Made by a program: the position numbers and the translations under genes. The notes under the pieces are model-generated. The model had not been told where the DNA came from, ran no database searches, and saw only the letters and a program-made list of their open reading frames with translations. Shown here piece after piece: positions 55,133 to 64,000 of a DNA stretch of 64,000 bases. Position 1 is the stretch's first letter. Every line of letters begins with the position of its first letter. This DNA is from Hahellaceae bacterium (GTDB lineage: Bacteria; Pseudomonadota; Gammaproteobacteria; Pseudomonadales; Oleiphilaceae), in NCBI GenBank assembly GCA_016744695.1, contig JADGDV010000004.1, positions 124,001 to 188,000 of the forward strand, given 5' to 3'.

Positions 55133-55163
55133 AAAAAAGCGAGCTATTGCAGCTCGCTTTTTT
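55133..55163. terminator. Bidirectional terminator between PqqD-like gene and trxA
   Basis: AAAAAAGCGAGCT, loop ATTGC, AGCTCGCTTTTTT: a perfect 13-base stem with A tract on one side and T tract on the other. It works in both directions and separates the two convergent genes. Confidence 0.9.
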
Positions 55164-55181
55164 AAATTCAAATCAACAGAA

Positions 55182-55508
55182 TTAGATATTACTATCTAAA
55201 AACGCCGTCAATTGAGACTTAGATAGTGCGCCAACCTTAGTTGCATCAACATTGCCGTTCTTAAACAGCATTAATGTTGGAATACCACGAATATTGAATT
55301 TTGGTGGTGTTTGCTCATTTTCGTCAATATTCAACTTACAAATCTTAAGTCGTCCTTCGTACTCATCAGCAATTTCTTCCAGTACCGGTGCAATCATCTT
55401 GCATGGGCCACACCATTCAGCCCAATAATCAACCAATACAGCTGTATCAGCTTTTAAAACTTCTTCTTCAAAAGAAGCATCGGTTACATTAACAATTTTG
55501 TCGCTCAT
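55182..55508 (-). CDS. trxA: Thioredoxin 1
   Basis: Small cytoplasmic disulfide reductase of 108 residues with the active site WCGPC (Cys33 and Cys36) and the cis-proline loop GIPTLMLF. Start ATG 55508 follows GGAAACTACA. In most gammaproteobacteria rho is the next gene downstream on this strand. Here a terminator and then the nitrate region follow, and rho appears about 38 kb further in the same orientation. Confidence 0.97.
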   Translation of the reverse strand: MSDKIVNVTDASFEEEVLKADTAVLVDYWAEWCGPCKMIAPVLEEIADEYEGRLKICKLNIDENEQTPPKFNIRGIPTLMLFKNGNVDATKVGALSKSQLTAFLDSNI

Positions 55509-55696
55509 TGTAGTTTCCTGATTTCGTTGCTATAAATAATGATAATAAGCACCATAACCCGCGCATACAAGCGCAGCACTCAAAGATATAAAAGACACAA
55601 AAATCATTAATTCTATATGTCATATCATCCATCTTTGGCTTATGATTAGCTAAGATGCTTTCTAATATATAGGTTAAACAGAGGATTTCAAGGCAC

Positions 55697-57223
55697 GTGA
55701 CATTAATACAGCCTGATAACACCAATTCAACCAATCAAATTCCTGAAACACTGGCCGCGATAGACCTTGGCTCAAACAGCTTTCATATGGTGGTTGGACG
55801 CACAACTTACGGGGAGATTCGAACCTTAGACAAGCTGGGAGAAAAAGTTCAGCTAGCCGCGGGATTGGATAATAAAAATAATTTATCTGAAGAAGCACAA
55901 GAACGAGCATTAGCTTGCTTGCAACGCTTTGCTCAGCGGCTCAGAGGCATCCCTCCTGAGGCTATTCAGGTTGTGGGCACCAATGCACTACGTATTGCCA
56001 AAAATGCCAGGGTGTTCACCCGTAAGGCCGAGGAAATACTTGGGGCTCCAGTCGAGATAATTGCTGGCCGTGAAGAAGCTCGCTTAGTTTACCTTGGTGT
56101 CGCTCACACTCAATCAGATGATGCTGGACGCAAATTGGTAATCGATATTGGTGGCGGCAGTACCGAGTTTATTATTGGGGAGCGCTTTGAAACGCAAGCG
56201 CTTGAAAGCCTACATATGGGCTGCGTATCTTTCCGAGAATGCTATTTCAGTAATGGAGAAATTACTGAAAAAAACATGCAGGAAGCCATCACTCACGCGT
56301 CTCGAGAGCTTCTAAATATTCAACATCGCTTTCAAACACTAGGCTGGCAAGCTAGCATAGGATCATCAGGTTCTATTAAATCCATTGCTTTAGCCATTGA
56401 AACACTAGGTTTATCCAAAGACGGTATTACCGCTCAGTCACTCAGTCAGCTGAAAGCACACGTCATATCACTAGGCCACATAGACCAACTACAAAACATA
56501 GGCATTAAAACCGACCGTTTAACTATTTTCCCTTCTGGCCTAGCTATTCTCTGTGCCTGCTTTGAAGTACTTTCAATCGATATAATGACCGTTGCAGATG
56601 GCGCTCTACGAGAAGGGTTGCTTTACGACATGATAGGTAGAATTAAGCATGAAGATGTTCGAGGCCGAACTATTTCAGCGTTTCAAGAACGCTATAGAGT
56701 GGATATTCCTCACTCACTGACCGTTGAACGGACGGCGATGTATGCCTTTCGGCAGGTACAGCATTTTTGGGGAATTAACGCTGAGTTTTTTGCTGACCTA
56801 CTACGTTGGTCAAGCAGGTTACATGAAATAGGCTTGGCAATATCTCACACGCAATACCATAAGCATGGAGCCTACCTGATCAAGTACTCAGACCTTCCTG
56901 GGTTCTCACATCAATTACAACAAGCAATATCGACGGTAATTCGTAGCCATCGTAGAAAAATTAATACTGATATTTTTTCAACCTACCCAAAAGAGCAAGC
57001 AAATAACCTTATGCGGCTTGCGATATTACTTAGGCTGTCTGTAACACTGAACCGTGGTCGATCTGGTACACAATCACCCTCCTTTAAAATTAATGCCGAT
57101 AGCCATGCCTTGAGTATTGAGTTTGAACCCAACTGGCTAAAGCAGAACCCACTGACTCGGGCTGATTTAGAGAGTGAAGCCGAGCATTTAAAAGCGGTAG
57201 GGTATGCTCTGAGTATTTGTTAG
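55697..57223 (+). CDS. ppx: Exopolyphosphatase
   Basis: Releases phosphate from the ends of polyphosphate; the family also hydrolyses pppGpp. 508 residues. The actin-like fold shows AAIDLGSNSFHMVV, VVGTNALRIA, REEARLVYLGV and VIDIGGGSTEFI; a C-terminal HD-like domain carries SRLHEIGLAISHTQYHKHGA. The start is uncertain: GTG 55697 has an upstream AGG, and the conserved part begins about 15 residues in. Divergent from trxA, as in Pseudomonas. Confidence 0.95.
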   Translation: MTLIQPDNTNSTNQIPETLAAIDLGSNSFHMVVGRTTYGEIRTLDKLGEKVQLAAGLDNKNNLSEEAQERALACLQRFAQRLRGIPPEAIQVVGTNALRIAKNARVFTRKAEEILGAPVEIIAGREEARLVYLGVAHTQSDDAGRKLVIDIGGGSTEFIIGERFETQALESLHMGCVSFRECYFSNGEITEKNMQEAITHASRELLNIQHRFQTLGWQASIGSSGSIKSIALAIETLGLSKDGITAQSLSQLKAHVISLGHIDQLQNIGIKTDRLTIFPSGLAILCACFEVLSIDIMTVADGALREGLLYDMIGRIKHEDVRGRTISAFQERYRVDIPHSLTVERTAMYAFRQVQHFWGINAEFFADLLRWSSRLHEIGLAISHTQYHKHGAYLIKYSDLPGFSHQLQQAISTVIRSHRRKINTDIFSTYPKEQANNLMRLAILLRLSVTLNRGRSGTQSPSFKINADSHALSIEFEPNWLKQNPLTRADLESEAEHLKAVGYALSIC

Positions 57224-57320
57224 TTTATCAATACAAGTGCTCAAAGCCCAAGCAGACTGAATATTGTAAGGCTTAAATTTGGTACTTTACTGTCTTTAGT
57301 TCGTATTACTGGAACCTGTT

Positions 57321-58979
57321 ATGGAATTTGTATTCAACGACACCTTTACCGAAATTGCTGTCATCCTGACACTTGCGATGGTCATCGGTGCCATTGGTCT
57401 TAAATTTAAACAACCCCTAATTGTCACCTTTATTGCGGTAGGTATTATTGTTGGTCCCTCAGCCCTAAACTGGGTAGAGCCTAATGACCAGATAGACCTG
57501 CTCGCAAAACTAGGCATTGCACTACTGCTCTTCTTGGTAGGCCTGAAGCTCGATATCCATATTATTAAAACAATGGGAACTGTTGCGCTGGCCGCGGGAC
57601 TCGGACAGGTTCTCTTTACCTCCCTATTTGGTTTTCTCATTGCGCTGGCACTAAATATGGAGCTTATTTCAGCCCTTTATGTTGCCGTTGCGTTAACCTT
57701 TTCCAGTACTATTATTATTGTTAAATTGCTGTCAGACAAAAGAGAGTTAGATGAACTACATGGTCGTATAGCGATTGGATTTCTAATAGTACAAGACATT
57801 GTTGTTGTCATGGTTATGATTGTGCTAACAGCACTGGGAGAAGCTGAAGGTACAGCAGGACTGGGACAACAAGCCCTAAAAGTATTACTCAATGGAATTG
57901 GGCTTCTGCTCGCAATCTTTGTTTGTATGCGTTTCCTTCTAACACCTTTATTGCAACAACTAGCCAAGTCTTCTGAAATTTTAGTACTGTTTTCTATTAC
58001 TTGGGCGGTATCTCTCGCAGCCATTGGTGTGCACCTGGGGTTCAGCAAGGAAGTAGGCGCCTTTCTTGCTGGCATATCCATTGCTTCAACAGCTTTTCGT
58101 GAAGTCATAGCTGCACGTCTGGTCAGCCTTCGTGACTTCCTATTATTATTCTTTTTTATCGATTTAGGCGTTGGCTTAGACATAAGCACCCTAGGCGCAC
58201 AGCTCGCCCCAGCACTGCTATTTTCTGTCTTTGTTCTAATAGGCAACCCACTGATTGTAATGTCTATTCTTGGTTTTATGGGTTATCGTTCACGCACAGG
58301 GTTCCTAGCTGGACTAGCCGTTGCTCAAATCAGTGAATTCTCCTTGATATTGGCAACACTGGGCTTTACTCAAGGCCACATAAGCACCGAAATAATGGGA
58401 TTAATCACCCTGGTGGGGTTAATCACTATTTCTATTTCGACCTATATGATTCTCTATTCAGAACAGTTATTTTCTTTCCTCGAGCCTTTTTTGTCAGGTT
58501 TTGAGCGAAAATCAATAACAAGCAAAGAACTTACACTCGCCACACACAATGATTCTAAGTTTGACGTTATTTTATTTGGTCTTGGCCGCATAGGTGTACA
58601 TATGGCGGAGGAATTTGAGCGCCAAGGCAAGCAAGTCTTGGTCATCGATAATGATCAGCAGCGCCTAAGAGAACATGCCAAATCAAGCTATACAGTCAGT
58701 TATGGCGATATGGAATCCCCCGAGTTTGTCTCACACCTGTCATTGAGCGGAGTAAGCTGGGTAATCAGTAGTCTCAGTCATTTACCGGATAACTTATCGA
58801 TGCTACATGCTTTAAACGATGCGGGTTATGCGGGTAATACAGCCGCTGTAGCAGACAACCTTGAGGATCAAGAAATGCTAGAATCTCGGGGCGTGACTCA
58901 AACAATCATGCCACATAATAACGCGGCGATTAAAACGGTTGAAGACTTACTTACAATTAAGATTCAACAGCATCAATAA
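57321..58979 (+). CDS. KefB/YbaL-like monovalent cation:proton antiporter with TrkA-N domain
   Basis: 552 residues. The membrane part (about 1–385) has twelve or so helices of the CPA2 family, with LGIALLLFLVGLKLDI, TFSSTIIIVKLLSDK and GFSKEVGAFLAGI. A TrkA-N (RCK) nucleotide-binding domain follows from about 412 (VILFGLGRIGVHMAEEFERQ). It probably exchanges K+ or Na+ for protons under NAD(H) or glutathione-related control. Its 3' end overlaps the convergent GST gene by 7 bases. Confidence 0.88.
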   Translation: MEFVFNDTFTEIAVILTLAMVIGAIGLKFKQPLIVTFIAVGIIVGPSALNWVEPNDQIDLLAKLGIALLLFLVGLKLDIHIIKTMGTVALAAGLGQVLFTSLFGFLIALALNMELISALYVAVALTFSSTIIIVKLLSDKRELDELHGRIAIGFLIVQDIVVVMVMIVLTALGEAEGTAGLGQQALKVLLNGIGLLLAIFVCMRFLLTPLLQQLAKSSEILVLFSITWAVSLAAIGVHLGFSKEVGAFLAGISIASTAFREVIAARLVSLRDFLLLFFFIDLGVGLDISTLGAQLAPALLFSVFVLIGNPLIVMSILGFMGYRSRTGFLAGLAVAQISEFSLILATLGFTQGHISTEIMGLITLVGLITISISTYMILYSEQLFSFLEPFLSGFERKSITSKELTLATHNDSKFDVILFGLGRIGVHMAEEFERQGKQVLVIDNDQQRLREHAKSSYTVSYGDMESPEFVSHLSLSGVSWVISSLSHLPDNLSMLHALNDAGYAGNTAAVADNLEDQEMLESRGVTQTIMPHNNAAIKTVEDLLTIKIQQHQ

Positions 58980-59632
58980 GGAAACAAAACCGCTTTATTA
59001 TCAGGTTCCCAAGGTGGGTATTTTTTCATCACGCGATTAAACAAAGCTGACTGCAAAAACGCATCTAACCACAACTGAAGATGCTTGTAAGGTGTTTGTC
59101 TGAACCATTCAAGATCAACATGGGCAAACTGCCGAATAAAGGGCATGATAGCTATGTCAGCAATAGTGAGTTGGTCACCAAGCAGATAAGGGCTCGACTT
59201 AAGTCTGTTTTCCAGCGAGGATAGAAATACCTCACCTTGTGTTCGGTAATACACCATAGAGTGCTCTGGGTATCTATCCGCATACTTATAACGATCTAGA
59301 TACCCTTTAAATTCATGATCATTTTCTTGAATTAAAGCATCTGGGCTGTGGACCAGCTCTGGGCTTGTTTTCATCATCCAGTTATCTGGGTCATTCATTG
59401 AAAGTGCCCATTTCATGATATCCAAGCTTTCATCAATCACACGGTTGTTTAGCAAAATTAAGACAGGGACCGTACCTTTAGGGGAGGCATTCAGCATCTC
59501 CTGTGGCTTATTTTTAAGCGTGATTTCCCGCAGTTCAAATGCCACCCCACTGTACACCAAAGCCATTCGGGTACGCATTGCATAGGGGCAGCGACGGAAA
59601 GAATAAAGTATGGTGGAGACGGGCTTGTTCAT
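58973..59632 (-). CDS. Glutathione S-transferase family protein
   Basis: 219 residues. An N-terminal thioredoxin-like domain has the glutaredoxin-type motif CPYAMRTRMAL, KNKPQEMLNASPKGTVPVL and ESLDIMKW; an all-helical C-terminal domain has YLLGDQLTIADIAIMPFIRQF. The cysteine motif is closer to Grx2- or omega-like GSTs than to classical serine/tyrosine forms, so thiol-transferase activity is likely. The first 28 codons recur about 1.3 kb away as a truncated copy. Confidence 0.88.
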   Translation of the reverse strand: MNKPVSTILYSFRRCPYAMRTRMALVYSGVAFELREITLKNKPQEMLNASPKGTVPVLILLNNRVIDESLDIMKWALSMNDPDNWMMKTSPELVHSPDALIQENDHEFKGYLDRYKYADRYPEHSMVYYRTQGEVFLSSLENRLKSSPYLLGDQLTIADIAIMPFIRQFAHVDLEWFRQTPYKHLQLWLDAFLQSALFNRVMKKYPPWEPDNKAVLFPY

Positions 59633-59686
59633 TTTTCTACATTCAACCTTTTACCCTGAAGAACACTCTCAAGTTGAAGAAAAAGC

Positions 59687-60829
59687 TTAGGCGGCTTCAG
59701 CTCTATCTTGCCTCTCACTAATATCAATAACTCCGGGCCACACTGGCTGAGTATCTATACTGGTTAATATTCTGGTCAACTTAATAAGACGCTTAAAAAC
59801 AGATTCAGACACAATCGGTACGTTATGCTTCGCACAGATTTCCCGAACTCGGCCATGGGCTTTTTGATACTGCCGAACCGTCATATCTGGAAACAAGTGA
59901 TGCTCTATTTGGTAGTTTAACCAACCCTGCATAAAGTCCCGAATATTACCCCCACAATTATAGTCTACCGAGCCCACAATTTGACGTAAATAAAAGCTAG
60001 GCCGGCCTTTGTAATGTTCATCAAACACATAAATATCTGAGCCCGCATGATTAGGCGCTATCACAATATAAGTCCATAAATTAATTACTATTTCAGCCAC
60101 AAGTAAGTTAATCAATGCACTCATCCAGGCTTCAGGGCTAATGAGTAAAAACAAAGCAGGCAAAAAACCAAAACGAAAACTAATATAGGGTAACCAACAA
60201 TGCCATACCGTTTGCCAAAAACGTTTTCTGAAGGGAGACCACTGCTCTTTTGAAGAAAACTCAATATTTGTTTTCTCTTGCTTATTCAATAACGCACACA
60301 GAGTATTGGCAGCATAATAGCCAGGTTTCCAAAATACCGCGATGATACCTACCAATAGAAAACGCACCGGCACAGGAATACCATTCATCCAACTTGCTTT
60401 ATCCTGAGTAACATCGGGGTCGGCGTCTTCCCCTAAGTTATAATGATGCAACACATCATGTTCATAATGCCAAGCGGCGGGGGTCATCCAGTCTAGCCAG
60501 TCTATCAAACGGCGTCTACCACGCCCAAACACCTTGCTTTTATATCGCTCCGGCGCGCAAGGGATGTTTTCATACGCTCTATGACTTACGTGGTGAGCCA
60601 ATATTGTCCAGCGGGCAAAACTAGCCGCCGCTAACGCAATAACCGCAACCGGATTTAAACCAAAGCCAGCCGTTGCGAAACCAATAAATGACAAAGCCCA
60701 AACGATTAATTCTATTTTTCTGAAATGCTCAAGGTCTTTGGCTCCGGTATCTTGCTTAAGCTCTGCACGAAGGTTATCGATATCCGCACCAAAGGCTTTA
60801 AGGTCTATGGTTAATGGTGTACTTCTCAT
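59687..60829 (-). CDS. Membrane fatty acid desaturase
   Basis: 380 residues, integral membrane di-iron enzyme. The three histidine boxes are HHVSH (79–83), HDVLHH (124–129) and QIEHH near residue 310. Hydrophobic segments are at about 44–75, 155–175 and 205–250. By family it introduces a double bond into acyl chains; chain position is not predictable. It lies between the intact GST gene and the truncated GST copy, so the two GST pieces flank it. Confidence 0.9.
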   Translation of the reverse strand: MRSTPLTIDLKAFGADIDNLRAELKQDTGAKDLEHFRKIELIVWALSFIGFATAGFGLNPVAVIALAAASFARWTILAHHVSHRAYENIPCAPERYKSKVFGRGRRRLIDWLDWMTPAAWHYEHDVLHHYNLGEDADPDVTQDKASWMNGIPVPVRFLLVGIIAVFWKPGYYAANTLCALLNKQEKTNIEFSSKEQWSPFRKRFWQTVWHCWLPYISFRFGFLPALFLLISPEAWMSALINLLVAEIVINLWTYIVIAPNHAGSDIYVFDEHYKGRPSFYLRQIVGSVDYNCGGNIRDFMQGWLNYQIEHHLFPDMTVRQYQKAHGRVREICAKHNVPIVSESVFKRLIKLTRILTSIDTQPVWPGVIDISERQDRAEAA

Positions 60830-60832
60830 AAA

Positions 60833-60973
60833 TTAATAAGCTCGTAGTATGGTTAAAGTAAAACTGTTTTCCCGCCATTCAACGATGCTACTATACACCA
60901 AAGCCATTCGGGCACCCGTTGCATAAGGGCAGCGGCGAAAAGAATAAAGTATGGTGGAGGAGGGCTCGTTCAT
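60833..60973 (-). pseudogene. Truncated second copy of the GST gene 5' end
   Basis: Bases 60890–60973 match 59549–59632 with about ten differences, covering the start codon and 28 codons (MNEPSSTILYSFRRCPYA). The frame then runs into unrelated sequence and stops after 46 codons. It cannot make a working enzyme because the rest of the fold is missing. It lies just upstream of the desaturase gene on the same strand. Confidence 0.85.
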
Positions 60974-60998
60974 TTTTATACCTGAATATAAATAAAGT

Positions 60999-61007
60999 TG
61001 GTATAAT
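60999..61007 (+). promoter_or_regulatory. Extended -10 promoter of the orphan gene
   Basis: TGGTATAAT is an extended -10 (TGN plus perfect TATAAT), about 50 bp before the start codon at 61059. No good -35 is present, which extended -10 promoters can do without. Confidence 0.45.
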
Positions 61008-61058
61008 AACAAAATAAAGATTGTTTAATGAAAACTATTCAATAAATTTAGGTACGAT

Positions 61059-61535
61059 ATGTCTGTTTTACCACATCCGACTGGCGGTTATAGAGCATAT
61101 AAAAAAATTAACGGGAAAGAATTTCAATTCTATTCCTTTAATAAAACCGAAGCCGATAAAAAACAAACATATTTTGATGCTTTAAGTGGCTTAAAAAGTA
61201 AAAAGGTATTTTCAAGTTGTGGCCGTTTATGTGGTTTTAGAGTGAGAAAAGATCGAAGACCTGAAAGAAATGGCTCTATTTCAATGGTAATGCAAACAAA
61301 ACTACGAAAAAAAGAATATAAGTACGAAAGAAACTTTGAACTTTTTTGGAAAAAAACAAAAAATTTATGGAAAGAAAATTATGATTTAACATCCGCTGAT
61401 ATGAAATCATATTCAATGCAACTCAAAACGGCAAAACGTATTTATATTGCTGACGTATCAGCTCTTGAAACTGAACTCACAATGACTATTCCGCCTGTAA
61501 TTCTTCAATCTCCTCGCTCAGTTCAAACCAGCTAA
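61059..61535 (+). CDS. AT-rich orphan protein, possibly DNA-binding
   Basis: 158 residues, clearly richer in A/T and lysine than its neighbours. The N terminus GGYRAYKKINGKEFQFYSFN followed by KTEADKKQTYFDAL recalls the strand-strand-strand-helix of AP2-like or integrase arm-type DNA-binding domains. Then comes CGRLCGFRVRKDRRPERNG. ATG 61059 follows TTAGG. The last 50 bases overlap the 3' end of the convergent ABC-F gene, so its C terminus is read from the opposite strand of another gene. This and the base composition suggest recent arrival by transfer. Confidence 0.6.
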   Translation: MSVLPHPTGGYRAYKKINGKEFQFYSFNKTEADKKQTYFDALSGLKSKKVFSSCGRLCGFRVRKDRRPERNGSISMVMQTKLRKKEYKYERNFELFWKKTKNLWKENYDLTSADMKSYSMQLKTAKRIYIADVSALETELTMTIPPVILQSPRSVQTS

Positions 61536-63393
61536 GCTCAACATCATCCAATTCAGATTTGAACTTAGCCTGACTTTCCAAAAGCTGTTTCAATTCTTCT
61601 TTTTTGGCCTCGTTATATATTTCAGGGTCTGCTAACTGATCTTCACACCCTTGTAACTTGTGTTGTAGGCGGTCGATGGATTTTTCATCTTTTTCTAGCT
61701 GCTTGCGCAAGGGGCTAATGCGTTTTCTTAATTCAGCCGACTTGCGTTTTCTTTCTTTTTTATCTTCTGACGATTCATTATCAGAATTATTCTCGGGTTT
61801 ATCTTCTTTTTGATCAGTGCTTTTTTGGTATTCTAGCAGCCACTTTTCATAGGCGGGCAAGTCACCATCAAAAGGCTCAACCTTGCCATCCACCACTAAA
61901 AGAAACTCTTCGACGGTATTTTTCAATAAGTGGCGATCGTGAGACACCACAATAACCGCCCCTTCAAACCCTTGTAGCGCGACCGTTAATGCATGACGCA
62001 TTTCAAGATCAAGGTGGTTGGTTGGCTCATCAAGTAATAGAAGGTTCGGTTTCTGCCAGGCAATAATCGCCAGAGCAAGCCGCGCCTTTTCCCCACCTGA
62101 AAAGGTGGTTATATCCCCAAAAGCATCATCCCCATGAAAGCCAAACCCACCTAAGAAATTACGTATAGATTGCTCAGACTCCAAAGGAGAAAGTCGTTGA
62201 ATATGTGTCGCAGGGGAGGCTTTAGGGTCAAGGGCTTCTAATTGATGTTGCGCAAAATAACCTATAGCCAGGTGTTCACCACAGACACGCTCACCTGACA
62301 GTGGTGGTAGATCATTTACAATCGATTTAATTAATGTCGATTTACCTGCTCCGTTTGGCCCTAGAAGACCCACTCTTGTTCCCGGGTGAATACTCAGGTT
62401 TATATTCTGTAAAATCGTTTTATCGCCATACCCTACTGCTATCTGCTTCATGTTAAGCAAGGGGTCTGACATTTTTTCTGCACACGGGAATTCAAAGTGG
62501 AAAGGTGAATCCACATGAGCCGCCGCAATTTTTTCCATGCGTTCAAGCTCTTTTAATCGACTCTGAGCTTGTTTCGCCTTAGTTGCTTTAGCACGGAAAC
62601 GACGAACAAAATCTTCTATTTCAGAGATTCTCTGCTGCTGTTTCTCAAAATTAGCTTGTTGCTGCGCCAAGCGCTCAGCTCTCTGAGTTTCAAAAGAAGA
62701 ATAGCTACCGGTATAGTAATTAAGCTTTTTATTTTCGAAATGCAGTATATTGCTGGCCACGCTATCAATAAAATCTCTATCGTGAGAGATAAAGACTAAT
62801 GTGCCTTGATACTGCTTTAACCAACGTTCTAGCCAAAGTGTTGCATCAAGATCAAGGTGATTGGTTGGCTCATCGAGTAACAAAAGGTCTGAAGGGCACA
62901 TTAGAGCTTGAGCAAGATTAAGCCTTATTCTCCACCCACCCGAAAAATCACCTACAGGTCGAGCCATATCTTTCTGGGCAAAACCAAGACCATGCAATAA
63001 TTGTTCAGCACTGACATTAACATTGTAGCCATCAACGGCATCGATCTTTCCGTGAAGCTGAGCCATTTTATCATGGTCATCAGCATGCTCAGCCTCGGCT
63101 AATGCAGCCTGTAACTTGCGAAGTGCTTTATGTCCATCGATAACATGCTCTAAGGCTGTTCTGGTGAGGTTTTCTATCTCCTGTTCCATATGGGCAACAC
63201 GACACTGTCCAGGTAGCGATAGCGTACCGGCATCAACTTGTAACTCACCTAGTATCAGCTTAAATAGACTGGTTTTGCCTGAGCCGTTGGCTCCAACAAT
63301 CGCCACTCGACGGCCAGAATGGATAGTTACATCAACTTGGTCTAGCAGCGTGTTACCGCCACGTAGTAAACTTAAGGATTCAATTTTTAGCAT
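61486..63393 (-). CDS. yheS: ABC-F family ATPase (YheS-like)
   Basis: 635 residues, soluble protein with two ATP-binding cassettes: Walker A GANGSGKTS and GPNGAGKST, signatures FSGGWRIRL and FSGGEKARL, and Walker B LLLLDEPTNHLDL in both. The linker between them (about 230–290) is charged and helical, as in ribosome-associated ABC-F factors. A Lys/Glu-rich coiled coil ends the chain (SSEDKKERKRKSAELRKR). The family acts on the ribosome rather than in transport. Confidence 0.93.
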   Translation of the reverse strand: MLKIESLSLLRGGNTLLDQVDVTIHSGRRVAIVGANGSGKTSLFKLILGELQVDAGTLSLPGQCRVAHMEQEIENLTRTALEHVIDGHKALRKLQAALAEAEHADDHDKMAQLHGKIDAVDGYNVNVSAEQLLHGLGFAQKDMARPVGDFSGGWRIRLNLAQALMCPSDLLLLDEPTNHLDLDATLWLERWLKQYQGTLVFISHDRDFIDSVASNILHFENKKLNYYTGSYSSFETQRAERLAQQQANFEKQQQRISEIEDFVRRFRAKATKAKQAQSRLKELERMEKIAAAHVDSPFHFEFPCAEKMSDPLLNMKQIAVGYGDKTILQNINLSIHPGTRVGLLGPNGAGKSTLIKSIVNDLPPLSGERVCGEHLAIGYFAQHQLEALDPKASPATHIQRLSPLESEQSIRNFLGGFGFHGDDAFGDITTFSGGEKARLALAIIAWQKPNLLLLDEPTNHLDLEMRHALTVALQGFEGAVIVVSHDRHLLKNTVEEFLLVVDGKVEPFDGDLPAYEKWLLEYQKSTDQKEDKPENNSDNESSEDKKERKRKSAELRKRISPLRKQLEKDEKSIDRLQHKLQGCEDQLADPEIYNEAKKEELKQLLESQAKFKSELDDVELSWFELSEEIEELQAE

Positions 63394-63406
63394 GGCGGCA
63401 TTTTAC

Positions 63407-64000
63407 ATGGAAAACACCCTAAACGATATAAACACTTCACACGTCCGCCTCCCGAATGAATTGCCTCTTGAAACACCTTTTTGGGCATTTTCATTATCAT
63501 TGTGGAAGAATAAAAATGCGCAAACAGCACTGCTCTCACTACAAAATGATATGGACTTAGTCGTTAACCGTTTATTATTTTGTTGTTGGCTGGGGTTTGA
63601 ACGACGAGAGCTTTTGACCGATGAGTTGTTTAAAGATCAATTATTATTCCAATGGCATGAACAATCGGTCGCTCCGCTAAGAGCAATAAGAATGGCATTA
63701 AAAACGAGTGCACCAAACCAGCCTAAGCTGATAGCAACCACTCAGAGTGCAGAACTACAAGCAGAACAGGTTGAGCAGGCATTGCTATTTCAAAGGGCCA
63801 ATCAACTATCTCAAGACACAACAAAACGAAACACCCTAGCGACATTGTCATTTAATCTTTTAAGCTATACTCAAAGAGCATTAAGCGAATCAAAAGAGCA
63901 GGTTGATGAATCTTTACTCAACTCACTCCTGATTAGCCTTATTCAAGCCAATATACCTAATCATGATCGCTCACACATTGAAGCTTACTTTCATGAAAAG
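63407..64000 (+). CDS. TIGR02444-type protein (3' end outside window)
   Basis: An open frame from ATG 63407 to the window end, 198 codons without stop. The N-terminal third matches the TIGR02444/DUF2390 pattern: TPFWAFSLSLWKNKNAQ, LLSLQNDMDLVVNRLLFCCWLG. The remainder is helical and hydrophilic. Function unknown. It is divergent from the ABC-F gene with only 13 bp between start codons, so the two promoters must overlap the coding ends; the same pairing is common in pseudomonads. Confidence 0.8.
   Translation, partial: MENTLNDINTSHVRLPNELPLETPFWAFSLSLWKNKNAQTALLSLQNDMDLVVNRLLFCCWLGFERRELLTDELFKDQLLFQWHEQSVAPLRAIRMALKTSAPNQPKLIATTQSAELQAEQVEQALLFQRANQLSQDTTKRNTLATLSFNLLSYTQRALSESKEQVDESLLNSLLISLIQANIPNHDRSHIEAYFHEK

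Overview
The window looks like the chromosome of a free-living, probably marine gammaproteobacterium of the Pseudomonadales/Oceanospirillales kind. The run argH–algZ–algR–(slt)–hemC–hemD–hemX–hemY and the separate sets rho–ubiD and trxA/ppx are arranged as in Pseudomonas. Codon use is AT-leaning. No rRNA, tRNA, CRISPR array, phage or intact insertion sequence was seen. I have no database result, so the species is not named.

1–4.6 kb: the 3' part of a HigA-like antitoxin, a DUF1439-type lipoprotein, and a glutathione-dependent formaldehyde detoxification pair. In that pair the hydrolase gene (frmB) carries one in-frame stop codon. argH follows. 4.7–16.9 kb: an AlgZ/AlgR-type LytS/LytTR two-component system, lytic transglycosylase slt, the hemCDXY cluster, and on the other strand a flavin/ferredoxin-type reductase, ubiD and rho.

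17–55 kb is essentially a nitrate island lying between rho and trxA, two genes that are usually adjacent. It holds two phosphate transporters (Pit and NptA type), molybdenum cofactor genes (moaB, moeA, moaD, moaE, mobA), an exported DsrE/rhodanese pair, and two complete NarX–NarL systems. It also holds assimilatory nitrite reductase nirBD with a PP2C/Ser-Thr kinase gene, three nitrate/nitrite MFS transporters, respiratory narGHJI with a parvulin isomerase gene, a short operon of poorly known proteins, and assimilatory nitrate reductase nasA. Promoters fall into two types. The two nitrate transporter promoters share one layout: a NarL 7-2-7 site, an FNR/ANR box 51–52 bp further in, and a TACTTT -10. 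nirB and nasA instead have sigma-54-like -24/-12 elements, and nirB also has two GCAC-N7-GTGC (NtrC-type) sites. The sequence therefore separates an anaerobic, nitrate-induced respiratory regulon from a nitrogen-limitation assimilatory one inside a single cluster.

55–64 kb: trxA, ppx, a KefB-like antiporter, a glutathione transferase with a truncated second copy of its 5' end about 1.3 kb away, a fatty acid desaturase, an AT-rich orphan gene that overlaps the 3' end of an ABC-F ATPase gene, and the start of a TIGR02444-type gene that runs off the window. Short REP-like repeats of two families lie mostly at gene 3' ends.
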